DNA of 64,000 bases from Gnetum montanum (taxonomy: Eukaryota > Streptophyta > Gnetopsida > Gnetales > Gnetaceae): NCBI GenBank assembly GCA_015680685.1, contig MNCI01023765.1, positions 403,264-467,263 of the forward strand, read 5' to 3'. Below are positions 1 to 11,700 of the stretch, in pieces. The position numbers were made by a program, and so were the translations under genes. Below the pieces are notes generated by a model. That model was not told where the DNA came from. It did no database searches and worked only from the letters and a program-made list of their open reading frames with translations. The number at the start of each line of letters is the position of its first letter. Position 1 is the first letter of the stretch.

Positions 1-383
1 CGTGGAGCAGATCCCATCGACTTTAATAGGCTTTGAACTCCTACACTAGTAAACCCCATTTTGCTACCCACTTAGGCGACATTTATACACATTTCTCAAA
101 TTCATTCTCTATTTTCTTTCTAAATAAAGTTTTAAGTTTTTGGTTTTGTGTACAAAATATATTTATTTATCATCTATGCATTATTTTAGATTTGCTATCA
201 ATTTTGCATTTCATTTTCTTTTATTCCGATGTTTTGCATTTCATAACTCCTTAGTTGATTCGTTGAACTAGCAAGGGTACCTTGAATTCCATTTTTCTCA
301 TGGAGGTCCTGGGGATTTAGGGTTGGTGAATTGCTACACCAAGGATACTTGGTTTTTCTAGCAACCAAGGTTTTTGGTCGTAA
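1..383 (+). repeat. 3' part of the 5' LTR of Tat copy 1
   Basis: This stretch aligns with 19,470-19,844 and, reversed, with 40,053-40,400. It contains a polyadenylation signal AATAAA at 123-128, matched at 19,587-19,592 in the 3' LTR. The LTR ends near 383, about ten T-rich bases before the primer site. The upstream part of the LTR, including its promoter, lies outside the window. Confidence 0.85.
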
Positions 384-393
384 AAATTTTTCC

Positions 394-411
394 TGGTGCT
401 AGAAGGAAGGC
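394..411 (+). other. Primer binding site, tRNA-Asn type
   Basis: TGGTGCTAGAAGGAAGGC follows the LTR end. The expected complement of the 3' end of plant tRNA-Asn is TGGCGCTAGAAGGAGGG. The differences here are C to T at the CpG (position 4) and one G to A. The same site is seen in Tat copies 2, 3 and 4, so the call does not rest on one copy. The tRNA sequence is from memory of the family. Confidence 0.7.
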
Positions 412-826
412 CTTTGCATAAATTCTATAACCAAATCTATTCTTTTCATTGCTATTTGTAAGCTTTTTCTTAATTTTTGTAGCCAAAACCTTTGAAGAAT
501 CAATGCTAGTCTTTCCCCTCCATGACCAAAACTATAATGTGGAAGTTGCACATGGTTGGGTTTTGGCTTTTCATAGCATTTGCTATGAATTTTATAGCCC
601 AAAGCTAGCATTGATATCTTTCCTCATATTATTTCTTCCTTTTTATTACTGAAATTTTTTCTCTAGTTTCTAAAAGTGGGTGGTTTAACTATTCTATGAG
701 TTGGATTTCTCCCTATTTTTCCAACTTAAGAAAATTGGTAGCTAGCTAAAACTAGTTTTACTAGAAAAACACCAACTTTCCACTTTGATTTTTAGCCTTT
801 CCCTCATTAATGTTGAGGTAGGAGGT

Positions 827-847
827 GTGAGATTCCCATCATCTCAC
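827..847 (+). other. Leader hairpin A
   Basis: GTGAGAT, seven loop bases, then ATCTCAC form a perfect seven-pair stem in the RNA leader. It recurs at 1,269-1,289 and, slightly decayed, at 39,585-39,605 and 39,115-39,135 (reverse strand) in copy 3. A role in RNA dimerisation or packaging is possible but is inference. Confidence 0.55.
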
Positions 848-1268
848 CCCCACTTCTTTTTCCCCTTTGCCATACCTAGTGTGGAAGCAATTGGAAGGCT
901 AGCATTGGTGAGTTTTGTTATCAATTTAATGACTAGACCTACTTTTATTGCAAGTTGAAAGCCATTTTCTAGTTTTTTGAAGCCAAAAATCCCAAGGGAT
1001 CCAACACTACCTTTACCCCCTATAGCCAAAACATTAGCATGGAAGCTACAAGTGGTTTGGGTGTTGAAATTTCACAACATCTGCTATGAATTTTTTCTAC
1101 CACATTTTTTACCACTAAACTAACATTGGTTTCCATACCATTCAAGCCTACTTTTCCTTCTTTTGTGGTAAAAGTTGGCAGCCTACCAAAACCATCTTTG
1201 GAAACTACCAAGTTTTCATTTTGATGTTCAAATTTTTTCCCCTTTCTCCAATGTTGAAATAAGAAGGT

Positions 1269-1289
1269 GTGAGATTTCCACTATCTCAC
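1269..1289 (+). other. Leader hairpin B
   Basis: This is the second instance of the GTGAGAT / ATCTCAC stem with a seven-base loop, 442 bases after hairpin A. The loop sequence differs from hairpin A while the stem is perfectly kept. Confidence 0.55.
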
Positions 1290-1550
1290 CTCCCTTCTTT
1301 ATCCCACTACCATACCTAGTGTAGAGGCAATTGGGAGGCCAACTTGGGTAAGGCTTGAAACCAACATTTCCAACATTCCATTTTTGGTAAAGGGGTAAAA
1401 CCCCACTTATCTCCCACTTACTAATTATAGTAAGTACATCATTTTTTGTCATTTTCATTTTCTTTAAGAGTTTTTGAATTCCATTCATTGTAATTTACTC
1501 ATATTTTACCATTCATAGCCTATTTTTAATCCATTCTTAATTCTTTAGCC

Positions 1551-4500
1551 ATGTCTTTCCAAAAGTCCACCAAATTGCCCTTCACCCTCACTAGCGAAGA
1601 TCATAGCAAACAAGCCATAAGGGTGTATGATTTCAAATACCCTACCATCATTGAGTGTAGGTGATATTTGAGGGTTAGAGGAGAGAGTCTTGATTTTTTA
1701 GCCATAAATAAAGATCAGTATAACTTCATTTATGCTAAAATACAGGCAAGCATGCCAATTCCACAAATTGAATCTAAGGCCAAAAGGGAATTTGAGCTCA
1801 TACACAGGAGTGGGAAGGAGTACATCCCTTCCCCGTATGACTGAATTTCCCTTAGTAACATCTATTCTAGCATCCTATTTTAATTGATTACCATGGAAGA
1901 GGAAGATGACAAGCATAGCTTTGAGGAACAATAGGAAGAGGATGATGAATTTAAGTCAAAATCTGAGCCTAAAAACATCGTAGGAGGACTGTTCAAACAA
2001 ACATCCTCCAAAGTCATAGCACCATCCTCTAATGCTTTTGTTTTCTTCATGGGCATGGTGCAACCATCTTGCACTCCTTCCTACCCTACTACAGTAGATC
2101 CCATGTTGGTTATAGCCATACATCACACTCAGCTGATGTTACAAACAACCAACTATACCACATCAATGTCATTTACAACATAGTCTCAATATATAAAATC
2201 ATCAACAATGGTTTTTACCACCACAAATCCATTAACTACTCATGTGGGGTCCACCATGGGACCCAAAGCAACACAGGGGTCACACATCCCATTTGTCCCA
2301 TTTGTGCCTTAAGTATTGGCATAAACATCCTTTTCTTTGTTTGGCCCATAAGCCACAACCATAACGCAACCTCTTCCTTCTATCATGCAACTCATAATGA
2401 GGTCACGAGCCTCACAAAAGATGCCACAACCTTATGTATAAACCTTGCAACCTATGGGATCATCGCAAGGCTTGGATCAAGCCTTCCAAATGATCTAAGA
2501 CCTAACAAAGGATTTGAAGAGGCTTAAAGCCTCTACCATACAAACTATTAAGAATATGGACTTCTACCAAGATGATCCCATATGTCCTGTAGTTCCACCC
2601 TTGACACTTCCTCTTAGTATCCCCATTCCCCAATTTAACAAATATAACAAAGAAGGTGACCCTAATGCTCACCTTATTACGCTTCAATCTAAATGTTTAC
2701 TCTTGTAGCCATGGCCTCATACCATCATGAGGATTTACCCTAGGTCTTTGACTGAGAAAGCACTTGATTGGTATCAAGCATTGTCTAGAGGGTCCATATC
2801 CTCTTTAGAGGACTTAGTAGCCTAGTTTGTCAACACTTCAAGTATAACTTAAAGCCTGACACAATGCTTGATGAACTCATGAAGGTTAAGAAAGGGTCCT
2901 TAGAACCCATACAGAAATTCATTCAGTGGTGGAGTGGATTGCTGAATGAAATACTAGAGCCCATTGCTGAAGCCCACTTTTTAGCCATATTCAAAGGAAC
3001 AGTTAATAACTTCATCAAGTTCAAACTCTACTACCCTGATTCATGGTATCTTAGCCAAGAATTCTTGTAAACTAAAAATATAGAGGATTCCATGGAGGCC
3101 AATCATGCTCTGGCCTATATAGCATATAAAAACCAACACATTTGAAGAGACAAAGAAAAGAGTAAACAAAACAACACTATCATAGCAATTGCAACCAAGG
3201 AAATAAAGACCATGAACCAGGGGCTAAAGGTTAATCCACCCAAGGCCTCCACCAATGAACATAATAACCAACCATCAACTTCTAGGACCACTACATCGAC
3301 AACAAATAAACCTAAATTTGAAAGGAAAGGTAGGTATAAATACACTACATTACCATTAAAACCATCCAAGTTGCTAGACCAACCATTAAGGAGTGAGTGC
3401 ATGCAACACAAACAAATGATTGAAGTTACTCAAAAGAAACATGAGCGACTATGTGAAATAGCCAAAGATCCCACATGGGCAACAAAGGATGATCCCTAGT
3501 TGCCTAGATACTTCAAGCAAGACCACTTTTGCCATTATCATCAACTACATGGTCATGATACAGACTTCTGCCTTGTGCTAGAGGATGACCTACCAAGGAT
3601 GATAGATAAGGGAAAACTATTCTTAGATGCTTCTAACCTAGTTCAACCACAAAACATATTGATTTAGGTCTACAAAGACTCATTGAATGCTAATGATAGC
3701 TCCTATGTTATTTCAACATTTAACATTGATGATAATTAGAGACCTATAAGAGAACCATTTGTGATTCAAGTACGCATCTATAATGAAAGGGCTTCTTTGA
3801 ATTCCTATAGCTCAAGATCCCCCTTCATTGTGGGAGTACCATCATGAATGCCTCTAAGGGAACATTTTGTCATCAAGGTTTCCCAACCCAATACAACTCA
3901 GACAACTGTAGCCCAACCAACTACACAACAACCTCCTATGGTGGCCAATGCTAGTGCCTCTTCCTTATAGCCAATGGCTAACAATAAAAAAACTATAGCC
4001 AAATAGAGAAATAAGCATAAGTAAAAGCCTGACAACAAGGGAAACAAGCATACAGAGGCACAAAAGGAAGTGGGTCCACTGAAGCCCACTTCCATTTTAG
4101 CTATACCCATGACCTCCTCTACCCTAGCCTCTTCAACCAACAAGCCATAGGAGGACACCAAATCCCACAACCAAAAAACCAAGAAAGAGCCACAATAGCC
4201 AAATTCTAAAGCCAAAGTTCACATTTTAGGATGCATGAAGGAAGTAAAGCACAACCAAGGTGATAAGCCTACGACCAATGACAAAAACTTCTTTAGTGTA
4301 ATGGACCAAGTTAGGCAATCCCTCAAGTAGAAAAAAATAACCCTAAGCTTATATGACCTGATCATGACTTTTGTCACACATCATGAGGTGCTAGACAAAA
4401 TGTTGATCTCCATACTCATTAGTGAGGATATGCCTGCTAATGAGGAAGTCATCAATGCAGTGATGATTTCTCCCTCACTAGGGGAGCAGACATCAATAGA

Positions 4501-5170
4501 CTTAACATTTCACGATAGAAAAATTAAGGTTAATCCTCAAAATGGTGAAGTTACTACAGCCCCTTTATTCATAACCATACACATAGGACAATTTAGAATA
4601 CATTAGGAGCATGTTGATGGTGGATTTACAACCAATTTCATCCCATGCATCATTGTTGAACACTTGGGCTTAACTAAGCAAGTACAAAACCACTATAGCT
4701 CTTAAGTCCTTTAATGGATTAGAAGTTGTTGTCAAGGGGTCTATCTCCTTGGATTTTGTAGTTAGAGAATAATTCCCTACAATTGCCAACTTCTTGGTGG
4801 TGGCAAAGACACCATGATTCAACTTGATCCTAGGAAGACCTTGGTTGGCTCAATTACAAGTTTTGTCCTCATCCATTCATCAAGAAATTCATCTTCTTTA
4901 TGAGGGAGGTGAAATCATCATTCATGGTGATAATGTAGTTCCCCTAGTTGTCAACAATGTAAACATAGAAGCTTCAAGAAGAAGCTCTTAGCCATGAAGA
5001 GCAAAAACCCAAGATAGCCAATGATGACAACAATAGGCAATGGGATACATTATGGGATGAACTCCCTTTTAAAATTGTAAGCAAAGGGGATGGTGAATAC
5101 AAGCTTGTGGAGAGTAAGCCTTAGTTACTTCCTAATCTTGTAAAGATTAGGAAGAATCTGCACAAGTGAA
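1551..5170 (+). pseudogene. gag-pro: Tat copy 1 gag-protease, broken by stops and frameshifts
   Basis: Gag coats the genomic RNA and the protease matures it. The ATG at 1,551 matches the start of copy 2 (23,061). The retrotransposon gag core is at about 2,740-3,070 (ALDWYQALSRGSI, then LEPIQKFIQWW after a frameshift near 2,830). A zinc-binding motif of the form C-x-Y-H...HGHDT...C is at about 3,520-3,580. Retropepsin is at about 4,560-4,900, where the active-site DSG reads VDGG, so catalysis is lost, and a decayed ILGRPWL-type segment follows. The reading frame carries many TAG and TAA codons, often where another copy has Gln. It ends near 5,170 with a conserved basic tail. The middle, about 1,880-2,700, is low in complexity and fragmentary. 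Confidence 0.85.
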
Positions 5171-5384
5171 GTTCACCTTAACCTTCCCATGCCCCTATGA
5201 CTAAATGCACTAGTTGCTAAGTAGCCTTACTTTGCTTTTGTAGTTTATTATATCTTTGTTATTTATGCACGTAGCCTATGCATGTAGCCTAAGTTCATTT
5301 TCATTTTTCCTATTTACTACAACCTTTCTTATGATTGAAAAATCCTTATAAATATACATATCTTTCACACTACATTAGCTAAGA

Positions 5385-5520
5385 TGTTACACGAGCACTA
5401 TGTTTGCTAAGATGTTAAATTGGCATTATAGTCTACTAAGACTCTAAACTAGCGATATGGCCTACCATGGCCTTAAACTGGAAAAATAATATAACTTGTT
5501 CCTATGATGGCCTAAAACTA
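5385..5520 (+). repeat. Short GGCC-type tandem repeats between gag-pro and the antisense gene
   Basis: Three to four diverged units of about 30-35 bases contain the core ATGGCCTAMNATGGCCTTAAACT. They lie between the ends of two convergent genes. Related arrays occupy the same slot at 26,970-27,115 and 34,745-35,155, and similar units occur at 18,010-18,125. The flanks at 5,170-5,385 and 5,520-5,808 show nothing else that I can identify. Confidence 0.55.
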
Positions 5521-5807
5521 ACAAACATCCCTTTTATTATTATATCTCTTTTTGTTTAGCATCGATTTAATGTTATAACCAAAAATGTCAACATAACCAT
5601 TTTCAATGTTTACAATGTTTGCTACTACTATAGATGCATATAGTAAAAAAATAAGATCAAAATTTAAATTTAAAGTTAAAATGTCCATAACATACATAGC
5701 CATGGCCACAATGTATAGCAAGAATGTCAAAGAATGACAACCATCCATAACATAGTCTTAGCTAACCATAGCCATTAACATAAAAATAAAAAAAAATAGC
5801 CAACAAG

Positions 5808-8800
5808 CTAAATTGAAGGAGGTTGCTAAGTGACATCCAGAGGAGGAAGTGGTGGATCATTCTCACTCTCACTTCTAGGACTACCAATGTCTCCTAAGGC
5901 CTAAAATGCAAGAACATATAGCCAATTAGTAATCCATATTGAAAATCATGACTTTAAAAAAAGACTAAAACATAAAATATATCAAACCTATGGAGATTCT
6001 AGCTCCATTACTTTTGGGGGTAGATGGGGAAGGCCTTCCTCCAAATGATGGTGGATCTAGTCCTTCATCATGCTTACTTAGTTAACATCCCCAAGATCAA
6101 TGGTAGAAATAATGTTGGTCCTATCTAAAGGAGTCCAAGTAGGAGGCTCATGGGTAGCAACAACTGTAGAGGTCTCACCTACAATAGAAAGTATGGGATT
6201 GCTCCACCTTGAGAGTACTTTCAAAAAGTTAATAAGAACTCTCTACTTAGATACTTTGAATGAATAGCTCTCTCTTATGCCATTCATCAAACTCCTCCTT
6301 AAGCGACTTTAGGTAGGCCCCACAATCAACCTTATACTATCACTTGTGGGTCTTTTGTGTCTTGCCTCACTCTAGGACCCAAGTGCAATGATCCTTCATA
6401 TTCTATACATTTTGAAAGATGAGGTCCATTTGCATACGTTGTTCCACCATCTCTCATAGGACCACTACTTTGTCTTGAACAACATGCCAATAGTAAGCAC
6501 ATAGTATCTCCTTAGTCCATAATTTTCCTAAGTTAGCCACTTGGGCTTTTACAAAGGCCTCATGGTCTCAGAGATCTCTAATTATATCCTCCTTCCTTTG
6601 AGCCTTTTTCCTTAAGGCCACAGCTTCCTTGCATAGGGATTCATTAGACCTCTCTATCTTCCATGAAGTTTTTGTACATGACATTGCTAAATCAATAGTG
6701 GTCTCATATAGCTTCATGGGTACACTAGACACATCATAGGGAAGCTTAGGCAGGGAGCCTATATTCATGTATTTGCTAGGATTCCACTCCATAGAAGGCA
6801 CTACAAAATCATAAAATAGAACCATAAAACACAACCTAAGATAACCATAATGCAAGAAAAGCCCATGACTAAGGTACATAAAATAAAATCCTTACCTATC
6901 GTAGGTGCAACTTGATGCAACTAATCAATGATTTCCTTAGTCATTTCATGCATGAACTCCACTTTTTATGGAGTCTCTACCCATGGTTTCACATTAAACC
7001 TAAGGACGAGAGTCAGTGCTGGTGGTTTAGGAACTACTATAAGCATAACATTCATCAAAATGTTAGGATGACAACCAAAGATAACCAATGAGATATAATG
7101 AAAATATTAAGGCATAGGCATACATGGCTTCTCCTCCTCTCCCTCCTCTAGGATGATGATGGAAGAGGTACCTGGCACCACCTCACCAAACAAGGCATTG
7201 CAAAACCTTCAATCATAGGTTGCTTTAGGAGTGCCTCTTCTACATGTCTTTGTTCTGCCTTTGCAACAGCTTGGGCTACTATAGCTTGATGCTTATCTGC
7301 AATCATAGCACATAGAAAATAGATTAACACATGAAATTATAAAGTAGCCATAAAATTTTAGAACATGAAATAGCCAAATTTCAACAAATCATACCTGAAA
7401 CTACCTATTATGATGGCTTAAGCTTAAACATAAGCTTCTTTAGGGCAAGTTGATCTAATGTTGGGGGTGCCTCATGCATAGGCCTCTTGAGTTTCTCCCT
7501 AGATACCCCTTTTGGCCTCCATACACTATTGTTTGGCATTCTAAACACTAGTAGGAAATGAGAGGAGCTCATAATCATCAATATTGTTAGGAGACTTATA
7601 CTACCTAACATCAAGATTCTTAATGATAATGGATAACATCTTGTCCATCCCCTCTAGTGGGTTTTGGGCCTACACTATTGGATAAATGTGCTTTATCCAA
7701 GGCTTGGAAAGTTGGCTTGGATCTTGGGAAATCCATCACCCATTTCTATACACCACCAGAAACTCCGCTAACCTCTTTAGATAACTTGTAGAAAATGGAA
7801 AGTGCATATAAATTATTGTAGAAGTGTCAACATGGAGTTTAAGAATCTCTTCTCCAAGCCCAGTAGCCAAAGCAACTACCCAATCAAATTTGATGCCCTC
7901 CATTAGGACCTTCTTAAAGGTCCATCCCTGCACCAAGTCAATTACCCTTTTTTGTGATAGTAGTTTGGGAAATGCACAAGACCTAAATAAAGGATATGAT
8001 TCCTTTGCATCAAGGTTTGTGAAGCTACCATTAAAATTCCAAAGTGGTTCATGTCGGCACCAAACCACTTTGAAACTTCATTATGATGGCCTAATTTTCT
8101 AATTGTCCTGGTGGGAACCTTTGCTCCATTAGCATAGATATGAAACAAGTCACAAAAGAGGCTATCACTTACATCCATGTTCACCTTCACACCTTAGATG
8201 ATGGTGCTAAAGTTACCAATCTTCTCATCAAAGGAGTTGATGGCATGTAACATCTTTGTAGTAGGAATGGAAGGGATAGGTGCAATGAATACATCAAGAA
8301 AACCTACACAGTAGATGTTTTCTTGAACATATCTAGGCATCTATCTCTTTAGTCACTCCTATGTTACTTCACCAAACTTTAGGATGAGGGTGTCCTCATG
8401 ACATGAACATGAAAGTGGTATAGTGACATTAGTCAAGGTGGTATGAAGTAATAACCAAAGGTTAGCATCAATATGAGAAATTTCAACAACCAAGAAAAGA
8501 AATATAACACCTAGATCCATAAAACACTAGAAGTTATACATTTACCTTTCCTTTTCTTCTGCGATATGGAGGTTCTAGCTACAAGGATCTAATCCATGAT
8601 ATTGGCATCTATACACTAGTTGTATATCATCTTATCATCCTTACACTTTTTATATACGTGATTAAACTTGGTGGCGTATTCATCAAAGTTCCCTCTTAAC
8701 TATTGATACACAACAGTTTTGATTTAAGGAATCTTTGTGAATTCATCCAAAGCAGTTTGAGCCACATGTGAGGATTTGATCATTAACCTTGTACTTGCAA

Positions 8801-9387
8801 GGAGTTGTAAAATCAATGAAGTTATGGAAGGTAATCAAGATAAAATCATAAAATTATTACAATAACCATGTTTACCCCTGTAGATGGTACATGGTATCAA
8901 GCAGGTTTTGGAATAATGTGTGGGCTCTATGCACCACCATTGGAGTATTGTTAGTATTATACTAACTATACTCTAGCATCGTCTAGATCTCTATAAGGTA
9001 ACGTGGACTTATGGCATTTGTTGGTCCTTCTGCAGTCTTAAGAAATGGCCTATCAGTAATGTACTTAGTAATTAGGCTAGATTCTCGAGGCAACAAGGTC
9101 TCCACAACAACCCTGGCTACATCCATAGACAAGTGTGATCACAACATCACACTAAAGTTCTTAAGTAGGTAAGCAAGGTAGTCTCTTGCCCTAGGCTGAA
9201 ACCATAGCAAGATTTTCCCAAAAGGCATGTCATGTGCTAGGGTGTTGATCTTAGGATGATCAATGTAGCACAAGATACCAACTAGCTCCACTATGATGAG
9301 GACATGCCTTAAAAAGACCATGCATGAAGCAAAGCAAAAAAACATCATGATCGATAGAAATCTCTTAACAAACTTAGACAAAAACAT
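5808..9387 (-). pseudogene. Antisense intron-containing gene inside Tat copy 1, product unknown
   Basis: It runs opposite to the element. Predicted exons on the - strand are about 9,387-8,876, 8,793-8,546, about 8,440-7,395, 7,296-7,124, 7,036-6,896, 6,800-5,988 and 5,900-5,808. Introns of 82-98 bases have GT donors and mostly AG acceptors; the second intron's acceptor is decayed. The frame continues across introns, for example the 5/6 junction reading APTI-VPSMEW. Exon 6 encodes a charged, probably coiled-coil segment (KKAQRKEDIIRDL). The C-terminal exon is acidic and Pro-rich. The best-kept stretches are HPKINT...WFQPRAR in exon 1 and KLLSQKRVIDL in exon 3. The true start is unknown. I recognise no family. 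Stops are present, so this copy is dead, but copies at 27,544-30,115 and 30,831-34,414 share its structure. Confidence 0.7.
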
Positions 9388-9394
9388 CCTAGAT

Positions 9395-9650
9395 GGAGGT
9401 GGAATTAGCCTCTATAAAAAGCTCTAAGGTGTTTATCTAAGCTAGTTTAAGAAATTCCATAAAAAAAGAGGCATTATTACAACCTTTCAAAGTAAATACA
9501 TTCTAGCCAATTAAAATTACTTAGCAAATTTGGACAAACATCTAGTTGGAGGTGAAGTTAGCCTCTATAAAAAGCTCTTAGATGTTTATCTAAATTAGCT
9601 TAAGAAATTCCATAAAAGAATTATTGCCATATTTTATAGCCTTTATAACC
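9395..9650 (-). repeat. Two ~150-base repeats upstream of the antisense gene
   Basis: Two similar units (9,399 onward and 9,553 onward) contain the segment GGTGRARTTAGCCTCTATAA read on the + strand. They lie just upstream of the antisense gene. Three units are found in the equivalent place in copy 3 (30,400-30,810). They could be part of that gene's promoter or untranslated region; this is inference. Confidence 0.55.
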
Positions 9651-9679
9651 AAAATATCATATCCCAAAACTAAGTCTAA

Positions 9680-9985
9680 GTCTGATTAATGCATAAATTT
9701 AGAAAAGGCATCTTAGTTATGCACAAATTTATAAAAAAAAAACATGCAAGTTATGCATAAATTTAGAAAATAGCATCTACATTATGCATAAATTTAGAAA
9801 AAGCAAGCATAAGTTTATAAAAAAACATCTAAATTATGCAAAGCATGCATAAATTTGGAAAAAACATCTAAACTATGCACAAAGCTTAGAAAAAAACGTC
9901 TAAATTTTGCAAAGCATGCATAAATTTGGAAAAATCATCTAAGCTATGCACAAATTCAGTAAAAGCATAATAAACTTAGAAAAAT
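9680..9985. repeat. AT-rich ~35-base tandem array
   Basis: About eight diverged units contain ATGCATAAATTTAGAAAA followed by CATCTA. The mirror-image array occurs at 30,180-30,360 in copy 3, again upstream of the antisense gene. No coding potential. Confidence 0.65.
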
Positions 9986-9989
9986 CCAT

Positions 9990-11700
9990 GTAGCCATAGT
10001 AAAAGCTTATTTAAAATAGAAAAATCTTTTTCTCTTCTTAAGAAAGCAAAATTAGGCAGTAGTTTTACATGTTCACAAAAGGAAAACATAAGTAATGTAA
10101 TACAACCATGATTTTGCCTTGTTCAAATAGCCATTGCCAAAAAATTCATCCAAAATTTAGTTGTACTCCTATTTTAGTGATTCTACCACAAAAAGACTCC
10201 TAAAATTATGAACCTTATAGTCATGACTATTAAAATTGAAAATCTAGAGCCATGAAAGAATCTAGCCAAAACTGTAGCCATCAACATTTACCCCTTTTCG
10301 TGCAAGGTTGGTAAAGAATTTTCCAAAAATTTGTTTGAGCTCAAAATAGAGTGATTCCACCATCATTTGAAAGCTTAAATCAAGTTCAACATATGTATGC
10401 TTAGAAAAAATTCAAAACCTTTACTGTTTCTAAAGGAAAAATTTGTCAATTTAGACAATAATTCGAAAACGGCACAAACATCCTTATTACACATGCTTAG
10501 TAAAAAACTCATAGAAAATTTTTTTTAAGTCCAAGTAGAGCGAGTCCACTTCTATTGAAAATCTAATGCCAAAGGCTACTCAGCCATAACCAAAAAATAG
10601 CCATAACCTTTTCCATTTACTTATAAAAAATTCACAAACCTTCATGAAATTATAAAAGGGGCACAAACAACCTAACTATGCAACGTTAGGAAAACAACCA
10701 TAATGTCTTTGTTTAAAGGTTAAATTAAATGAGAAAACCATAATAAAGCATAAATGAAGGGCTACAAATCCATAATCTTCAATTTTACAAATTTGTAGCT
10801 ATTCTACTAGAAAAAATCCGCAACATTTTTTTTTCTTTTTTATGCTAAAACTTCAAAAAACCTCAAAGCCTAAATTTCATATAGCCATGGAAACAGTTGA
10901 AAGAGCCAAAACCATTGAAACCCATTAAAATTCAGACCAAAATAATGAGTAGGATTTTTTCAAAACTTAATTGTAACAAATCCTAAGGCCTAGATTTGAA
11001 AAAATTACCATACCCCAAAATTTTGGGAAAAAGCATGAAACAATAAGCCCTAATTTTAAAATCAAATCTACAAAAGCTAAAACAATGAAACGACCATGGA
11101 TCCATGTGGAAATAGCCAAAATGGGAGGTGGGACTTCATCAAAATTCTATTTTAATCCCTCCACTAGAGTATATCTAGAAAAAAAAACAACCCTAACCAT
11201 GGAAAACAAAACTTGAAAAAGCAGCAACAAAGTAAACCTAGATGGAGATGGGCCTAGGCACTTCTTCTATCTCTTAATCACATTCATCCACCTTCTAAAT
11301 AATAGGGTTTTGGCTCTTTTTCCTTCATTGGTATAGTGCCATGGCAGGCTCAATGCTAGGAATGGTTGAAAACTAAGAAGGATGAGAGATCAATGCTGGC
11401 TATGAGGAAGGTGGGAGGCTTCAATGCTAATAATTGATTGTTGCTACCACAAAAACCTCTACTAGAGCTCTCCTCCAATGCACTATTAATGTACAATCAA
11501 AAATCTTCTGAAAACTTTGAGATTCCACAATAAAATCACATCTAAAACTTAAATGCACAACTTAAAACCCCTAGTTGCCAATTCAGTGTACCATAACTAC
11601 AAGTGCACTAAAGTACAAGGGAGGAAAGTTTAGTTCATATTGGTTTTGAATGGGAAACAACTTCAGTTTTTAAAATTTTAAAATTTTTTTGATTATGGGC
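9990..11700. other. Non-coding spacer of Tat copy 1, nothing recognised
   Basis: This is AT-rich sequence with many runs of A and repeated words such as CCATAACC and AAAATTC, but no reading frame, RNA gene or clear repeat period. It may be old diverged repeats. Confidence 0.5.

Larger units (their letters stand above)
430..1480 (+). repeat. Duplicated 5' leader of Tat copy 1
   Basis: The untranslated leader between primer site and gag is made of two diverged units about 440-480 bases long. Bases 480-625 resemble 960-1,140, and 700-930 resemble 1,180-1,370. Each unit ends with the same short hairpin, annotated separately. Copy 3 has the same duplication in mirror orientation (39,050-40,020). 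No coding potential is evident. Confidence 0.6.

Noticed and set aside
33-254. Open frame at the window start and its match at 19,512-19,718
   Set aside because: Both lie inside the LTR pair around the polyadenylation signal; the openness follows from AT-rich LTR sequence and the peptide shows no motif.
3898-4215. Long - strand frame opposite gag
   Set aside because: It is the reverse-strand shadow of the Tat copy 1 gag-protease; similar shadows occur at 36,069-36,551 and 25,990-26,313.
5808-9387. Antisense gene as a plant mobile domain or Athila ORF1 protein
   Set aside because: I looked for the motifs that I know for these families and could not see them; the function is left open.
9680-9985. 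AT-rich array considered as CRISPR-like or origin-like
   Set aside because: Units are irregular and diverged, there are no unique spacers, and the context is a plant retroelement.
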